Notes: generated from the sequence alone by a model not told the origin. Numbered from the stretch's first letter, positions 17,928 to 27,566 are shown. The stretch is DNA of 64,000 nucleotides from Shewanella gelidimarina (GCF_023283945.1 NZ_JAKIKW010000024.1:1-64000); one strand, 5' to 3'. Numbers and translations: made by a program.

Positions 17928-19133
17928 TTACATGTAATATCTAATACCGATTGAGATCCCGTCGTCTTCCGAGAATTCCATCGCTGCTTGTTGTGCTTTG
18001 TCTGAACTGGTGAAATCACTGAAGTCTTTACGACCTTCAAGATACAACATAGTGTTGTCATCCCAAACGTAATGTAAACCAACAAGCAAGAACTGACGTT
18101 TGAACACATCGCCATTGTAAGCATCGCCGTATTCATCACCGGCTTCTAAGATGTTGTAGCCAACAAGAGGACGAAGACCATTATCAAACTTATAAGAGAA
18201 CAGAGATTCCATACCCCATGCTTCAGGGATATAACGGTTCAAGTTATCAGTATCGTGGAACTCTTGCTTGTTTACGTTGACTGCGCCGTAAAAGCCTTTG
18301 CCATTGAACTCACCCCAAGTCGCACCCGCGCCAAAGATCAAATCAGTTTCACTGACAGACTTTCCTGACTGGTAGTCAGCATCAAACTGACCTACGTTAG
18401 CACCCGCGGTGATGACTAGATCATCTGACACATTATAAGTTGCAGAAGCACCGTAAGTGTTGTCGTACTGAACCGTCGCTATCGGGTTATTATTGGCAAC
18501 CGCAGCAGCGTCAATGAATCCTGGGAAGTTATCGCTTTCATACAAATCGAAGCTGTCTTGCTTTAGCTGTGCTTGAACTGCGAAGCTAAAATCACCAAAT
18601 GCATTACGGTACTGAACCGTTTTGTCACCACGACCGGTACCATTAATAGCGCCGTCCGCTTTATTGAGTGTGTAAGTACCAGAGGCATTACCATCCCAAG
18701 TGTTAACGAGGTTGGTATTGTAAACAACGTCATACCAAGCGCCCCATTGCTTACCAATGGTTAATGAACCATAAGTATCATGAGCAAGTCCAACGTAACC
18801 TAAACGAGTGCTTAGGAAGTCGTTACTCTCTGATGTGAATTCATTAGAATAAGTACCGCTAGAGTTTGTAATTGAACTATTACCAACTAGGTTAACGCCC
18901 CACTCTATCTTTGCAAATGTTTTCCAGCCATCGCCCATATTACGGGTAAAACCAAAATTAATACGCGACGAACCATTCTCGACTTCTGTAGCACCCTGTG
19001 TATTGATCACTCGAGCATCAATCCAACCACCAATTTCTACTGCGTTTTTATCATCTTTATAAACTTCGATTGCTGATACTGAGGGTACAAAAATTACTGC
19101 GGCTAATGCCGATGCTACTAAAGTCTTTTTCAT
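17928..19133 (-). CDS. General outer-membrane porin, Gram-negative porin family
   Basis: A 401-residue porin. Signal peptide MKKTLVASALAAVIFVPSVS-A; the mature protein starts IEVYKDDKNAVEIGGWIDAR, typical of trimeric 16-stranded porins. Family blocks include FLSTRLGYVGLAHDTYGSLT with IGKQWGAWYDVV (the L3-constriction region) and a terminal aromatic residue pair in ISIGIRYYM. The last residue is Met rather than Phe, slightly unusual for the barrel-assembly signal, with Tyr-Tyr just before it. AAAGG precedes the ATG. It probably passes small hydrophilic solutes. No operon partner. Confidence 0.88.
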   Translation of the reverse strand: MKKTLVASALAAVIFVPSVSAIEVYKDDKNAVEIGGWIDARVINTQGATEVENGSSRINFGFTRNMGDGWKTFAKIEWGVNLVGNSSITNSSGTYSNEFTSESNDFLSTRLGYVGLAHDTYGSLTIGKQWGAWYDVVYNTNLVNTWDGNASGTYTLNKADGAINGTGRGDKTVQYRNAFGDFSFAVQAQLKQDSFDLYESDNFPGFIDAAAVANNNPIATVQYDNTYGASATYNVSDDLVITAGANVGQFDADYQSGKSVSETDLIFGAGATWGEFNGKGFYGAVNVNKQEFHDTDNLNRYIPEAWGMESLFSYKFDNGLRPLVGYNILEAGDEYGDAYNGDVFKRQFLLVGLHYVWDDNTMLYLEGRKDFSDFTSSDKAQQAAMEFSEDDGISIGIRYYM

Positions 19134-19365
19134 CTTCTGCCTAACCTTTAATTATGTTCAGTCTGCTTCATTCAATATATTTCCATTCCGTTGTTTTCTT
19201 TCTATCCTATTTGCAGACGAGGTTAGCAAAATATTAGCAATCACTCAAAGACGAACATCACATAAATAGCCATATTTTGCACCAAATTAACTGACAAGCC
19301 TATAACAGCCGAGGGATCGAACCAATTGTTAACATAAAGATAGCAAGGCGTTAATATGGCATTGC

Positions 19366-21750
19366 TTAAATTAACGTCATTTGATTTGATGTAACTTTAC
19401 TGAAACTTTTATTCATTATTGAAAGTATGGGCTCAGCAATAGGCCCTAATTGGCGGTCAATGTAGTAATCAATGTCAATGGGGGATTTTTGATGAGATAG
19501 TGGTTCGGCGCCTGACGTTGTCATTACGTACTCAATTCTTGCCCCTTTCTTGGTGACACTTTGATCACCGGTTGCTTCAAAGAGTATTCTTGCCGCTTTT
19601 AAATGCGGAGATGACTTTGCAGTATAATCTTCAAGGTTTCGGCGTAAGTTTTTAACAAAAACAAGTTCTTCAGCCAAGGCACCACTGTTTAACTGAATGA
19701 TAGTCAGCTTTAAATACTCTTCGATATCTTGCTGGTTAAATAACCGTTCATAGAGTTCATACTGTACTCTTCTCGCCAGCGGCGACCAATCACTACGTAC
19801 TTGTTCCATTCCTTTGAACACTAATGTTGTTTTTCCAAGCCCATCTTTCTTTGTGCCGACGTAACGTTTTTTTGAACCTTCGGCAGAACCGCGGAGCGTT
19901 GGCATAAAAAACTGTTCAAAGTGAGTCTCAAACTCTAGCTCTAAGAAACTATCAATACCGAATTTATCAGTGAGTCGCTGTAACCATAGTTGATTTATTT
20001 TTGCAGCAAGTTCCTTACCAGTGGCCTGCACTTTACTTTCATCAAAATCATTACCTAACCAGACAAAGGTAGAATCGGTGTCGCCATAAATGACTTCAAA
20101 GCCTGCCTCCTCTATCCAGCTGCGCGTTTGCTTCATTATTTCATGGCCACGCATGGTAATTGAACTCGCGAGCTTAGCGTCATGAAAAACACAACCTCGA
20201 GAGCCAAGCACACCATATAGCGAATTCATGATAATTTTTATTGCTTGAGAAAGCGGCGCATTGTGGTTAGTTTTAGCCAACTCTCGTTGTTCAGAAAGGT
20301 GCTTAATTAATCGAGGTAAAATGGGTTCCTTCCGACTAAACCTTGCCCCTAAATAGCCCGCTACGGTGTCAGACTCTTGTTGATGTAATGATTCAACTAA
20401 CCCTTTAGGATCAATTAGAAATGTTCGAATGATGGATGGATAAAGGCTCTTAAAATCTAACACCAGAATATGTCGATATAGGCCTGGAACGGAATCCATC
20501 ACATAGCCACCGGGACTCTCAATGCCATCGCTGGCGGGTGCACTCGGAGCGATATAACCACTTCGGTGCAGGTGCGGTAAATACAAATTCATAAATGCCG
20601 CTACAGATGCCCCCACGCGTCCAAGCTCAAGACCCGTCAATTTTGCTCGCTCTACAGCAAATTCAAACAGCTGTGTTTTTTCAAATATATCCCAGACTAG
20701 ACGACTATCAGTGAGGTTATAGTGCGCCAAAGCGGGCTTGTCGTTGGCAAACAGATCATTAATTTCATCCATTCTGTTACCCACATTGTGGATAGCTTTA
20801 CCTTCATCCAACAATGCTCTCGACACAAACTCAAGTGAATAACGATCAAACTGATAAAATGCCGCTTTCAACCAATCAATACCATCGAGTACCACTCTTC
20901 CAGGTAATCGCAGTGTCTCTGGCCTATATTTATCATCGACTTTCCAGCCCAAATGTTGGTTGTTGCGCCCAATAGTCAGCGAAATACCATGGTGTTTCGC
21001 GCGCCGATATAAAAGGGCTAAATCAAAAGTCACCACCGCCCAACCAATGATAATGTCGGGGTCGTAATCTGCAAACCAAGCAATCAACTGGTGAATGAGT
21101 GCGGGTTCGTTTTCAACCCACTGAATATAATCAACCTCAACCGGTTGTGGATCACCCACCATAATCACTTTTTCAAACACTACACCGGTTTCTGTTTGAC
21201 CGTATAAACCAACAGAATAGAGTTCCCCACTAAAACTACATTCAAAATCGAGTGAAATGGCTTTAAGCGGTTGTACAGCCTCTGTTCGTCTGGCTTTATT
21301 AGCGATAAAACGTGGCTGGGCTCCCTGTACCACAGGTTCAAAATGACCACTAAATTCAGCATCAAGAGCAATAAATCGTTCGATTAAATATCGATGTTCA
21401 GCTTTAATATCACTTTCAAAGAGTTCAATACCTTGATCTTTCGCAATCCGTATTAGGTTGCGCTGATGTCTCAGATCTCGGGTATACAGCGCAGTGACGT
21501 CTTCATTTTGGAAACTTTTAAGCGTTAGCCGCTTACGACGAATGTGCTTTAAATCTTGATGTTGATTAATAATGTTTTCATCAATCGTACGAATAAAACA
21601 TACATGCTCTTGCTGCGGAAGCTCAACGGTTACCGGTCCAGATTGTGTAGCAATAAAGTACTGTAGGCACAGTCCATCTTGTCGATGTATTGCATGGCGG
21701 GTTAGCACACGCCCCTTTATTGTCTGAAGCACATTGGTTGTTGGGGTCAT
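19366..21750 (-). CDS. polB: DNA polymerase II (family B)
   Basis: A 794-residue family-B polymerase for translesion synthesis and replication restart after damage. Exonuclease motifs: Exo I LDFECSFSGELYSVGL, Exo II GWAVVTFDLALL, Exo III YNLTDSRLVW. Polymerase motifs: A DFKSLYPSIIRTF, B KIIMNSLYGVLGS, C YGDTDSTFVW, then KKRYVGTKKDG. The Exo II asparagine (GWNVV in E. coli Pol II as I recall) is alanine here, while the catalytic Asp of TFD is kept. It is divergent from dinG with a LexA box between them, matching SOS control of both genes in E. coli. The ribosome-binding site before ATG 21750 is weak. Confidence 0.96.
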   Translation of the reverse strand: MTPTTNVLQTIKGRVLTRHAIHRQDGLCLQYFIATQSGPVTVELPQQEHVCFIRTIDENIINQHQDLKHIRRKRLTLKSFQNEDVTALYTRDLRHQRNLIRIAKDQGIELFESDIKAEHRYLIERFIALDAEFSGHFEPVVQGAQPRFIANKARRTEAVQPLKAISLDFECSFSGELYSVGLYGQTETGVVFEKVIMVGDPQPVEVDYIQWVENEPALIHQLIAWFADYDPDIIIGWAVVTFDLALLYRRAKHHGISLTIGRNNQHLGWKVDDKYRPETLRLPGRVVLDGIDWLKAAFYQFDRYSLEFVSRALLDEGKAIHNVGNRMDEINDLFANDKPALAHYNLTDSRLVWDIFEKTQLFEFAVERAKLTGLELGRVGASVAAFMNLYLPHLHRSGYIAPSAPASDGIESPGGYVMDSVPGLYRHILVLDFKSLYPSIIRTFLIDPKGLVESLHQQESDTVAGYLGARFSRKEPILPRLIKHLSEQRELAKTNHNAPLSQAIKIIMNSLYGVLGSRGCVFHDAKLASSITMRGHEIMKQTRSWIEEAGFEVIYGDTDSTFVWLGNDFDESKVQATGKELAAKINQLWLQRLTDKFGIDSFLELEFETHFEQFFMPTLRGSAEGSKKRYVGTKKDGLGKTTLVFKGMEQVRSDWSPLARRVQYELYERLFNQQDIEEYLKLTIIQLNSGALAEELVFVKNLRRNLEDYTAKSSPHLKAARILFEATGDQSVTKKGARIEYVMTTSGAEPLSHQKSPIDIDYYIDRQLGPIAEPILSIMNKSFSKVTSNQMTLI

Positions 21751-21810
21751 GGCTGTTTACTCAAATAAATTCACGAATAATCACTTAACACTTCTTAGGC
21801 TATGTAATCA

Positions 21811-21826
21811 CTGTTATTATGTACAG
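21811..21826. promoter_or_regulatory. LexA (SOS) box between polB and dinG
   Basis: CTGTTATTATGTACAG has the CTG-N10-CAG form of the gammaproteobacterial LexA operator with an AT-rich centre. It lies 61 bases upstream of polB and 26 bases upstream of the preferred dinG start. Both genes are LexA-regulated in E. coli. It overlaps an alternative dinG ATG at 21819, which argues against that start. Confidence 0.8.
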
Positions 21827-21851
21827 CATTATTTACTGGACCAGTGCATTC

Positions 21852-23924
21852 ATGTTATCCGCAGACGTTAAAACTCAGATCCGTACTATATATAAAGGTA
21901 TTGCTTCAGCTCTGCCCAATTTTCGCTCTCGTCGAGAGCAAAATTATATTGTTGCGGAAATATCAAAAACCCTTGCGGGTGAATATGATAAACAGCGACG
22001 CATCATCGTGGTTGAAGCAGGTACTGGTATTGGTAAATCACTGGCCTATATTTTGGGAACCATTCCTTTAGCGTTAGCAAATAAAAAAAAGGTCTGTATC
22101 GCGACTGCAACCGTCGCATTGCAAGAACAATTACTGCATAAAGATCTGCCCTTTTTTCTGCAGCACTCCGGACTAGATTTTACCTTTGGCTTAGTCAAAG
22201 GACGACAACGCTATGTGTGTTTATCTAAGTTAGAGATGCTTGTTGGTCCTGAAGACAGTAATCAAATGGCAATGTGGCAATCAAAGCCAGATCAAAGCCA
22301 GGTTGATATGTTAAAGGGACTGCTAAAGGACTATAAAGAGTCTCGCTGGAATGGTGAGCGCGATACATTAACCCAACCACTGCCGGATCACTTATGGCAA
22401 CAGATTGCCTGTGATAAACATAGCTGTCATAAGCAATTGGCCAGTCATCGAAATTGCCCTTTTCATAAAGCCAGAGAAGATCTCGATACTTGGGACGTGT
22501 TAATCGCCAACCATAGTCTGCTATTTGCCGACTTGGAATTGGGCGGTGGAGTCATTCTGCCCGATCCTGCTGATCTTTATTATGTCATCGATGAAGCACA
22601 CCATCTGCCCATTGTCGCTCGTGACTTTAGTAGCGCTCAATCCACCATCCGTGGGGCGACTGATTGGCTTGAAAAACTCACCAAAACAACCTCAAAACTG
22701 CAAAACCAGATTAAGAGCAATTATATCATTGCGCCTGCACAGGCGATGCTCGACCATGTTGGCGATATTAGCGGACTACTCAACCAAGTGGCTCACTTTT
22801 GTGATGCCCAAGCTAACCAATTTGATAACCCAGAAAACCGCTTTCGTTTCGAACACGGTAAATTACCACCAGCACTGCTTATTCTTGCCGAAAACCTCGC
22901 TACAGCTTCCAATGTGGCATTGAAACAGTTCAACAAAATGTTGGCCTTGCTCAATGAAGCAATAAAAGATGGTGATATTCCCAAACACCAATCTGAAGCA
23001 CTACTGTCAGAAACAGGCTTTATGCTGCAGCGCATTGAAAACTTGCAAAAGCTATGGAAAATGATGGCTAAGCAAGATAACCCTAAAGGTGCGCCAATGG
23101 CACGCTGGATTGAACAACTCACAGGTAAGCAGGCTGATTACTTATTCAGTGTCTCACCGATCGAAGTCGGCTTTATGCTAGAGAATTTACTCTGGGAAAA
23201 GGCGGCGGGTGTGGTGCTTTGTAGTGCCACACTCAGAGCGCTCAATAACTTTAATCACTTTACTCATCAAGTGGGCTTATCCATAAACGATGGCAGTCGC
23301 TATCTTGCACTCGACTCACCATTTGATTTTGAGCAAAACGCGACGTTATTCTTACCCCATATGGATACAGAGCCAACACATGACAACTATACCGATGAGT
23401 TAGCTAAGCAGATCATCGCACTCGTTGAAGATGAAATGGCCAGTTTGGTGCTATTTGCCTCTTATTGGCAAATGGAAAAAGTCGTAGACCTTGTTGAAAG
23501 TAAAATAAAAACAGGATTACTGGTCCAAGGCGTGTTGCCAAGACAAGAGATCCTAAAGCAACATAAACAACGCTGCGATGATGGCAAACCCAGTATTATT
23601 TTTGGTACTGGCAGTTTTTCAGAAGGCCTCGACTTACCCGGTGATTATTTAACTAATCTCATCATTACTAAGTTACCTTTTGCAGTGCCAACGTCACCGG
23701 TTGAGCAAGCTCATTCAGAATATATTAAAATAAAGGGTGGAAACCCCTTTTTACAACTGACAATCCCAGATGCTTCGCGCAAATTGGTGCAGAGTTGTGG
23801 TAGATTACTTCGAAAAGAACAGGATTATGGCCGGATTTCCATCTTAGATAGACGCTTAGTCACCAAGCGCTATGGAAAATCATTATTAGATGCCCTACCA
23901 CCTTTTCGACGCGTTATTGAATAG
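21852..23924 (+). CDS. dinG: ATP-dependent DNA helicase DinG
   Basis: A 690-residue XPD-like superfamily 2 helicase. Start ATG 21852 is chosen because the following MLSADVKTQIRTIYKGIASA aligns with the E. coli DinG N-terminus and because the upstream ATG lies within the LexA box. Walker A is GTGIGKS (about 57-63), the DEAH box is VIDEAHHLP (about 245-253), and four cysteines at about 123, 187, 192 and 202 fit the iron-sulfur cluster. The C-terminal motif VI is QSCGRLLRKEQDYG. It unwinds 5'-3', including R-loops and D-loops. It is probably co-transcribed with the TSUP gene (8 bases) and priC. Confidence 0.95.
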   Translation: MLSADVKTQIRTIYKGIASALPNFRSRREQNYIVAEISKTLAGEYDKQRRIIVVEAGTGIGKSLAYILGTIPLALANKKKVCIATATVALQEQLLHKDLPFFLQHSGLDFTFGLVKGRQRYVCLSKLEMLVGPEDSNQMAMWQSKPDQSQVDMLKGLLKDYKESRWNGERDTLTQPLPDHLWQQIACDKHSCHKQLASHRNCPFHKAREDLDTWDVLIANHSLLFADLELGGGVILPDPADLYYVIDEAHHLPIVARDFSSAQSTIRGATDWLEKLTKTTSKLQNQIKSNYIIAPAQAMLDHVGDISGLLNQVAHFCDAQANQFDNPENRFRFEHGKLPPALLILAENLATASNVALKQFNKMLALLNEAIKDGDIPKHQSEALLSETGFMLQRIENLQKLWKMMAKQDNPKGAPMARWIEQLTGKQADYLFSVSPIEVGFMLENLLWEKAAGVVLCSATLRALNNFNHFTHQVGLSINDGSRYLALDSPFDFEQNATLFLPHMDTEPTHDNYTDELAKQIIALVEDEMASLVLFASYWQMEKVVDLVESKIKTGLLVQGVLPRQEILKQHKQRCDDGKPSIIFGTGSFSEGLDLPGDYLTNLIITKLPFAVPTSPVEQAHSEYIKIKGGNPFLQLTIPDASRKLVQSCGRLLRKEQDYGRISILDRRLVTKRYGKSLLDALPPFRRVIE

Positions 23925-23932
23925 GACAACGA

Positions 23933-24706
23933 TTGGATTTATTACTAGAGCCAAGTAGCTGGGCTTTGTTGGCATTGATAGGCTTAATTGCAGGCTTTAT
24001 CGACGCTGTAGCTGGCGGCGGCGGACTTCTTTCTATCCCTGCATTATTAGCCATGGGGATCCCTCCTCACATGGCACTTGCCACCAATAAATTGGCAGCC
24101 TGTTTTGGCTCATCTATGGCGGCATTTACTTATTATAAGCAAAGATTATTCTCTCCTAGCTTGTGGTATCACACTTTTATCGCCACTTTCATTGGCGCAG
24201 TTATCGGCACATTTGTGGTTTCGATTATCGATAACCAGTGGCTAGAAAAATGGTTACCGTTAATTATTATTACCATCGCTATTTACACTCTGTTTCAGCC
24301 TAATGCCATGGGCTGTAAAAACTGTGATATACCCGTTAAACCTAAGCGTAAAAGAATGCAATGGTTGCAAGGCTTACCTCTCGGGTTTTACGACGGCTTT
24401 GCAGGACCTGGCATTGGTGCATTCTGGACGGTCACCAGCACAGGTATGCATAAACTTCCTTTGCTTTATAGCTTAGGGCTTGCTCGTGCAATGACCTTTA
24501 CCAGCAATTTAACATCGCTCATTATATTTTTGGTCATGGGTCAAGTTCATTTGACCATAGGCCTCGCTATGGGGATTTGTATGATGATTGGTTCTTATAT
24601 TGGCGCACATTCAGCCATTAAGTTTGGACTGCCGTTCATTCGCCCTATTTTCGTCACCATGATTCTATTAATCGCAGCACAATTGGCCTGGAGTGCATGG
24701 GCATGA
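23933..24706 (+). CDS. TSUP-family membrane permease (second paralogue)
   Basis: A 257-residue TauE/SafE-family protein starting with TTG at 23933, with AGGAC just upstream and eight bases after dinG. The half-motifs are AGFIDAVAGGGGLLSIPALL and GFYDGFAGPGIGAF. It is related to the gene at 177-956 but clearly diverged: it has a Cys-containing loop MGCKNCDIPVKPKRKRMQ near residues 122-140 absent from the other. It probably exports or imports a small sulfur or organic anion. Its TGA overlaps the ATG of priC (ATGA). Its location between two DNA-maintenance genes gives no functional clue. Confidence 0.88.
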   Translation: MDLLLEPSSWALLALIGLIAGFIDAVAGGGGLLSIPALLAMGIPPHMALATNKLAACFGSSMAAFTYYKQRLFSPSLWYHTFIATFIGAVIGTFVVSIIDNQWLEKWLPLIIITIAIYTLFQPNAMGCKNCDIPVKPKRKRMQWLQGLPLGFYDGFAGPGIGAFWTVTSTGMHKLPLLYSLGLARAMTFTSNLTSLIIFLVMGQVHLTIGLAMGICMMIGSYIGAHSAIKFGLPFIRPIFVTMILLIAAQLAWSAWA

Positions 24707-25365
24707 CAACCAGCGAACTCATCAATCGACTTAAATACCAACTAAAGCAGCTAGAACAAGAGGTGTTGCAACACGATGCTCACTTGCCCGCTGGGCAGCG
24801 AAAAATGATGCAAGACGTTGAGCGTTTTAATAATGAGTTATTTGTGCAAGAAGGCGCTCAACTTAAACCTTGTATCGATCAGCTTTCAAAAAATGTCGCT
24901 CAGCTACAACAACTCATCAATGCTAAGCGCTCTCCTTACACTATTATATCTAGCTGTGAAAAAATACAAGACCGCTTTAGTGCCGTTCGCAGAGCACTTG
25001 CTACAACCGGTATTAATATTAAGTCGCTAGAGCAGCAAAAACGCACTCGACGAGCGCATGCAATAAAGCGTGGAGCTCGAGCTCACCAGCAAAGCGGCTT
25101 TAGCTGGATCGCATCAAATGTTATGCAAAATAGCCATCAACTGTATGAAGAACTTAACAAACATTTGAACTGGGCTAAGATTATTGAACAAAAAATTGAA
25201 AATTTGCAATCTTCTCTTGATAACTGTCATAGTGCTGACAAAATAAAGCTACAGAATGAGATCCTTGCTCAACACTCTCGCCTCGGCAAGTGTCGACAAG
25301 CCACCAGCTACATTGAAGATCGTATCCAATTATTCGAGCGACCTTTCAAGGGCCAAAATCGTTAA
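24703..25365 (+). CDS. priC: Primosomal replication protein PriC
   Basis: A 220-residue helical, basic protein matching PriC, which reloads DnaB at stalled forks independently of PriA. Recognisable parts are LINRLKYQLKQLEQEV, QKMMQDV-like VERFNNELF and KIQDRFSAVRRALATTGINI. ATG 24703 overlaps the upstream TGA and has GGAG at a good distance; ATG 24697 is too close to it. It sits in a probable dinG-TSUP-priC transcript together with SOS helicase DinG, consistent with fork rescue. Confidence 0.88.
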   Translation: MTTSELINRLKYQLKQLEQEVLQHDAHLPAGQRKMMQDVERFNNELFVQEGAQLKPCIDQLSKNVAQLQQLINAKRSPYTIISSCEKIQDRFSAVRRALATTGINIKSLEQQKRTRRAHAIKRGARAHQQSGFSWIASNVMQNSHQLYEELNKHLNWAKIIEQKIENLQSSLDNCHSADKIKLQNEILAQHSRLGKCRQATSYIEDRIQLFERPFKGQNR

Positions 25366-25374
25366 GGAGCAATA

Positions 25375-26079
25375 ATGAAACCGCTACTACCAATAACCGC
25401 TATTCTCGCTTTATGTGGTTCCTCTGCAGCATTTGCTGCAAATTTGAATATTCCAATGTCATTTGAATATATCGCGCTTGATGGACAGGAAGTTGAAACC
25501 AGTTTATTTAATCATAAGTCTGAACTCGAACTCAGCAATGGTACCCACAAGATTGCCGTTCGATACAATGATCTTGTCGAAGATGATTTTAGTGATAGCG
25601 AAACCAATATAAAGTCTTCTCCTTTTATCATCACCCTTAAAGTGGATGGTGACTATGAGTACCACATGAAGCCCGCTGACGGTGATTTTGTAAAGCATCC
25701 CACTAAATTTGCTAAGGCTCCTCAAGTCGTCATCACTCGACAAGATAACAAGGTCGTTGATTACCAAGTTGCTCAGACTAATATCGCTGAAGAATCTTTT
25801 GTTTCGCGTCTATTTAGCGGCAACACTGCAACAGATGTTGATGTAGAAGCTGCTGTTGCTACTGGCGCCGTTGCAGGCGTAGCTGCAACTTCAGCTGTAC
25901 CTACGGCTCCAGTAAGTAAACCTTCTCCTATTGTCGCAGCCACAGCCGTTACAGCGACTCAAACAGTAACAACTGCTGATGATGCCGCAAAAGCTGAACA
26001 GATGCTGCAGTACTGGTGGTTACACGCAGATGAGAAAACACGTAAAGAATTTATGGGCTGGGCAATAAAGCAACTTTAA
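25375..26079 (+). CDS. DUF2057 (YccT/CsgI-family) periplasmic protein
   Basis: A 234-residue exported protein. Signal peptide about residues 1-22 (ITAILALCGSSAAFAANLNI). The DUF2057 domain (about 23-130) contains LNIPMSFEYIALDGQEVETS and NGTHKIAVRYNDLVEDDF. A low-complexity Ala/Val/Thr linker (about 155-205) follows, then a short conserved end WWLHADEKTRKEFMGWAIKQ. E. coli YccT has been reported to inhibit curli assembly; whether that applies here is unknown. AAGGAG is eight bases upstream. It follows priC by nine bases, perhaps in the same transcript. Confidence 0.85.
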   Translation: MKPLLPITAILALCGSSAAFAANLNIPMSFEYIALDGQEVETSLFNHKSELELSNGTHKIAVRYNDLVEDDFSDSETNIKSSPFIITLKVDGDYEYHMKPADGDFVKHPTKFAKAPQVVITRQDNKVVDYQVAQTNIAEESFVSRLFSGNTATDVDVEAAVATGAVAGVAATSAVPTAPVSKPSPIVAATAVTATQTVTTADDAAKAEQMLQYWWLHADEKTRKEFMGWAIKQL

Positions 26080-26091
26080 GTATCTTAGAGT

Positions 26092-27000
26092 ATGATCCCC
26101 CTCATATATCACGCCAGCTATTCCAAGCTGGCGTTACCTTCCAAGCACCGCTTTCCGTCGACAAAATATCGTTATTTATACCAATACTTACTCGAACAGA
26201 AAATAGCTTCACAAACGCAATTTTTTGCATCAGAAAAAGTCACTCAAACACAATTAGCCAGTATTCACTGTCCCAATTATGTCCGCAAATTTATTGCAGG
26301 AACACTTGACGCTAAGTCAATGCGTCGAATTGGCTTTCCTTGGAGTGAGACGCTGGTTGAAAGAGTACTCTACTCTGTTGCAGGGACTGAACTGACGTGT
26401 TTAAAAGCGATTGAGTACGGCTGTGCTATCCACTTAAGTGGTGGTTATCATCACGCTCACCATCAATTCGGAAGTGGTTTTTGTATCTTTAATGATATGA
26501 GCTACGCTGCGCTGCAAACATTAAAGCAGCCTAATATTGAAACTGTTTTAATTTTCGATTGCGACGTACATCAAGGTGACGGTACCGCGACAATCACGAC
26601 CGCTTTTGACGATATTATTACTTGCTCTATCCATTGCCAACAGAATTTTCCCGCCCGAAAGCAGCAATCGGATTATGATATTGAGCTGCCACGGGGAACC
26701 ACTGATAAACAGTACTTAGAAACGGTGCAACAAGCCCTCGCTTATCTTATTCGCCTGCATCAACCTGATCTTATCATTTACGATGCAGGCGTCGATATTC
26801 ACATCGATGACAATCTGGGCTATCTTGATATCAGTACCACTGGGATATTTACGCGAGATGAGGATGTTATACAACAAGCGAAGTCAGCTGAAATACCCAT
26901 TGCTTGTGTTATTGGAGGGGGATACAGTAACGATAAGGACTTGCTGAACATTCGACATAGCCAACTGTTTTTAGCCGCCAATAAAGTGTGGTGCGAATAA
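26092..27000 (+). CDS. Histone-deacetylase-family hydrolase
   Basis: A 302-residue arginase/deacetylase-fold enzyme of the HDAC superfamily, nearest the class IV/AcuC-like bacterial branch. The active site is intact: the paired histidines in GGYHHAHHQFGSGFCIFND (about 119-137), the zinc ligands in DCDVHQGDGT (about 156-165) and the later Asp in YDAGVDIHIDDNLGYLDIS. It should hydrolyse an acyl-amide, possibly acetyl-lysine, acetylpolyamine or another small amide. It lies 12 bases after the DUF2057 gene and 65 bases before a ComFB-family gene. Natural substrate not predictable. Confidence 0.9.
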   Translation: MIPLIYHASYSKLALPSKHRFPSTKYRYLYQYLLEQKIASQTQFFASEKVTQTQLASIHCPNYVRKFIAGTLDAKSMRRIGFPWSETLVERVLYSVAGTELTCLKAIEYGCAIHLSGGYHHAHHQFGSGFCIFNDMSYAALQTLKQPNIETVLIFDCDVHQGDGTATITTAFDDIITCSIHCQQNFPARKQQSDYDIELPRGTTDKQYLETVQQALAYLIRLHQPDLIIYDAGVDIHIDDNLGYLDISTTGIFTRDEDVIQQAKSAEIPIACVIGGGYSNDKDLLNIRHSQLFLAANKVWCE

Positions 27001-27065
27001 ACTTATAAAATCCAGTCTCATTAGGTTGACGACATCATATACAGAGACTATTCAAGGAGAAGTGT

Positions 27066-27332
27066 ATGCAACTAGAAATTAGAAATTACTATGAAGTTCT
27101 TTTACTTGAGCTGCTTTCAGATGAAGGTTTGTTAGACGAGTTACCCGAAGACTACCTTGCTGATCTATGCTGTATTACTCTCAATCAACTACCCACTCGC
27201 TACATAAGGAATTTAGTTGATACCCATTTTTTTGAAAATTACGCAGAACTTCAACAAATGAAATCCGAGATCCAACAAGCACTCGAAAAATCCAGAGCAT
27301 ATTTAAAAGAAAATCAAAAGAAAGAAGGTTAA
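27066..27332 (+). CDS. ComFB-family protein
   Basis: An 88-residue protein. IRNYYEVLLLELLS followed by DYLADLCCITLNQLPTRYIR and VDTHFF matches the late-competence ComFB family (LALNxLPPxYV core). AAGGAG lies six bases before the ATG. ComFB domains have recently been described as cyclic dinucleotide receptors in some bacteria (from memory); whether this one binds a nucleotide is untested. It has its own short leader after the deacetylase gene, so co-transcription is uncertain. Confidence 0.8.
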   Translation: MQLEIRNYYEVLLLELLSDEGLLDELPEDYLADLCCITLNQLPTRYIRNLVDTHFFENYAELQQMKSEIQQALEKSRAYLKENQKKEG

Positions 27333-27566
27333 ACAAAAAGGGAAAGCAAACAATATGATTGCAGGTTTTCTCCTAAAGCTTCAGCGTGATCAACTACTGA
27401 TTGTGAATCATTTAGTGTAGCGACTTTCATCTATTTTTAGACCTGACGCTTAACCCTGTCGGTCATACTTTAGACTCTGAACACACGCTCTAGCAGAAAC
27501 ATAAAAGACCTTACATCGTTGTGAGGCCTTTGATGTCGAACTATTTTAGTATTAGGCTAACTTCAA

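Noticed and set aside
21819..21851. Upstream ATG for dinG at 21819
   Set aside because: It lies within the LexA box, lacks a ribosome-binding site, and the added residues are not part of known DinG proteins.
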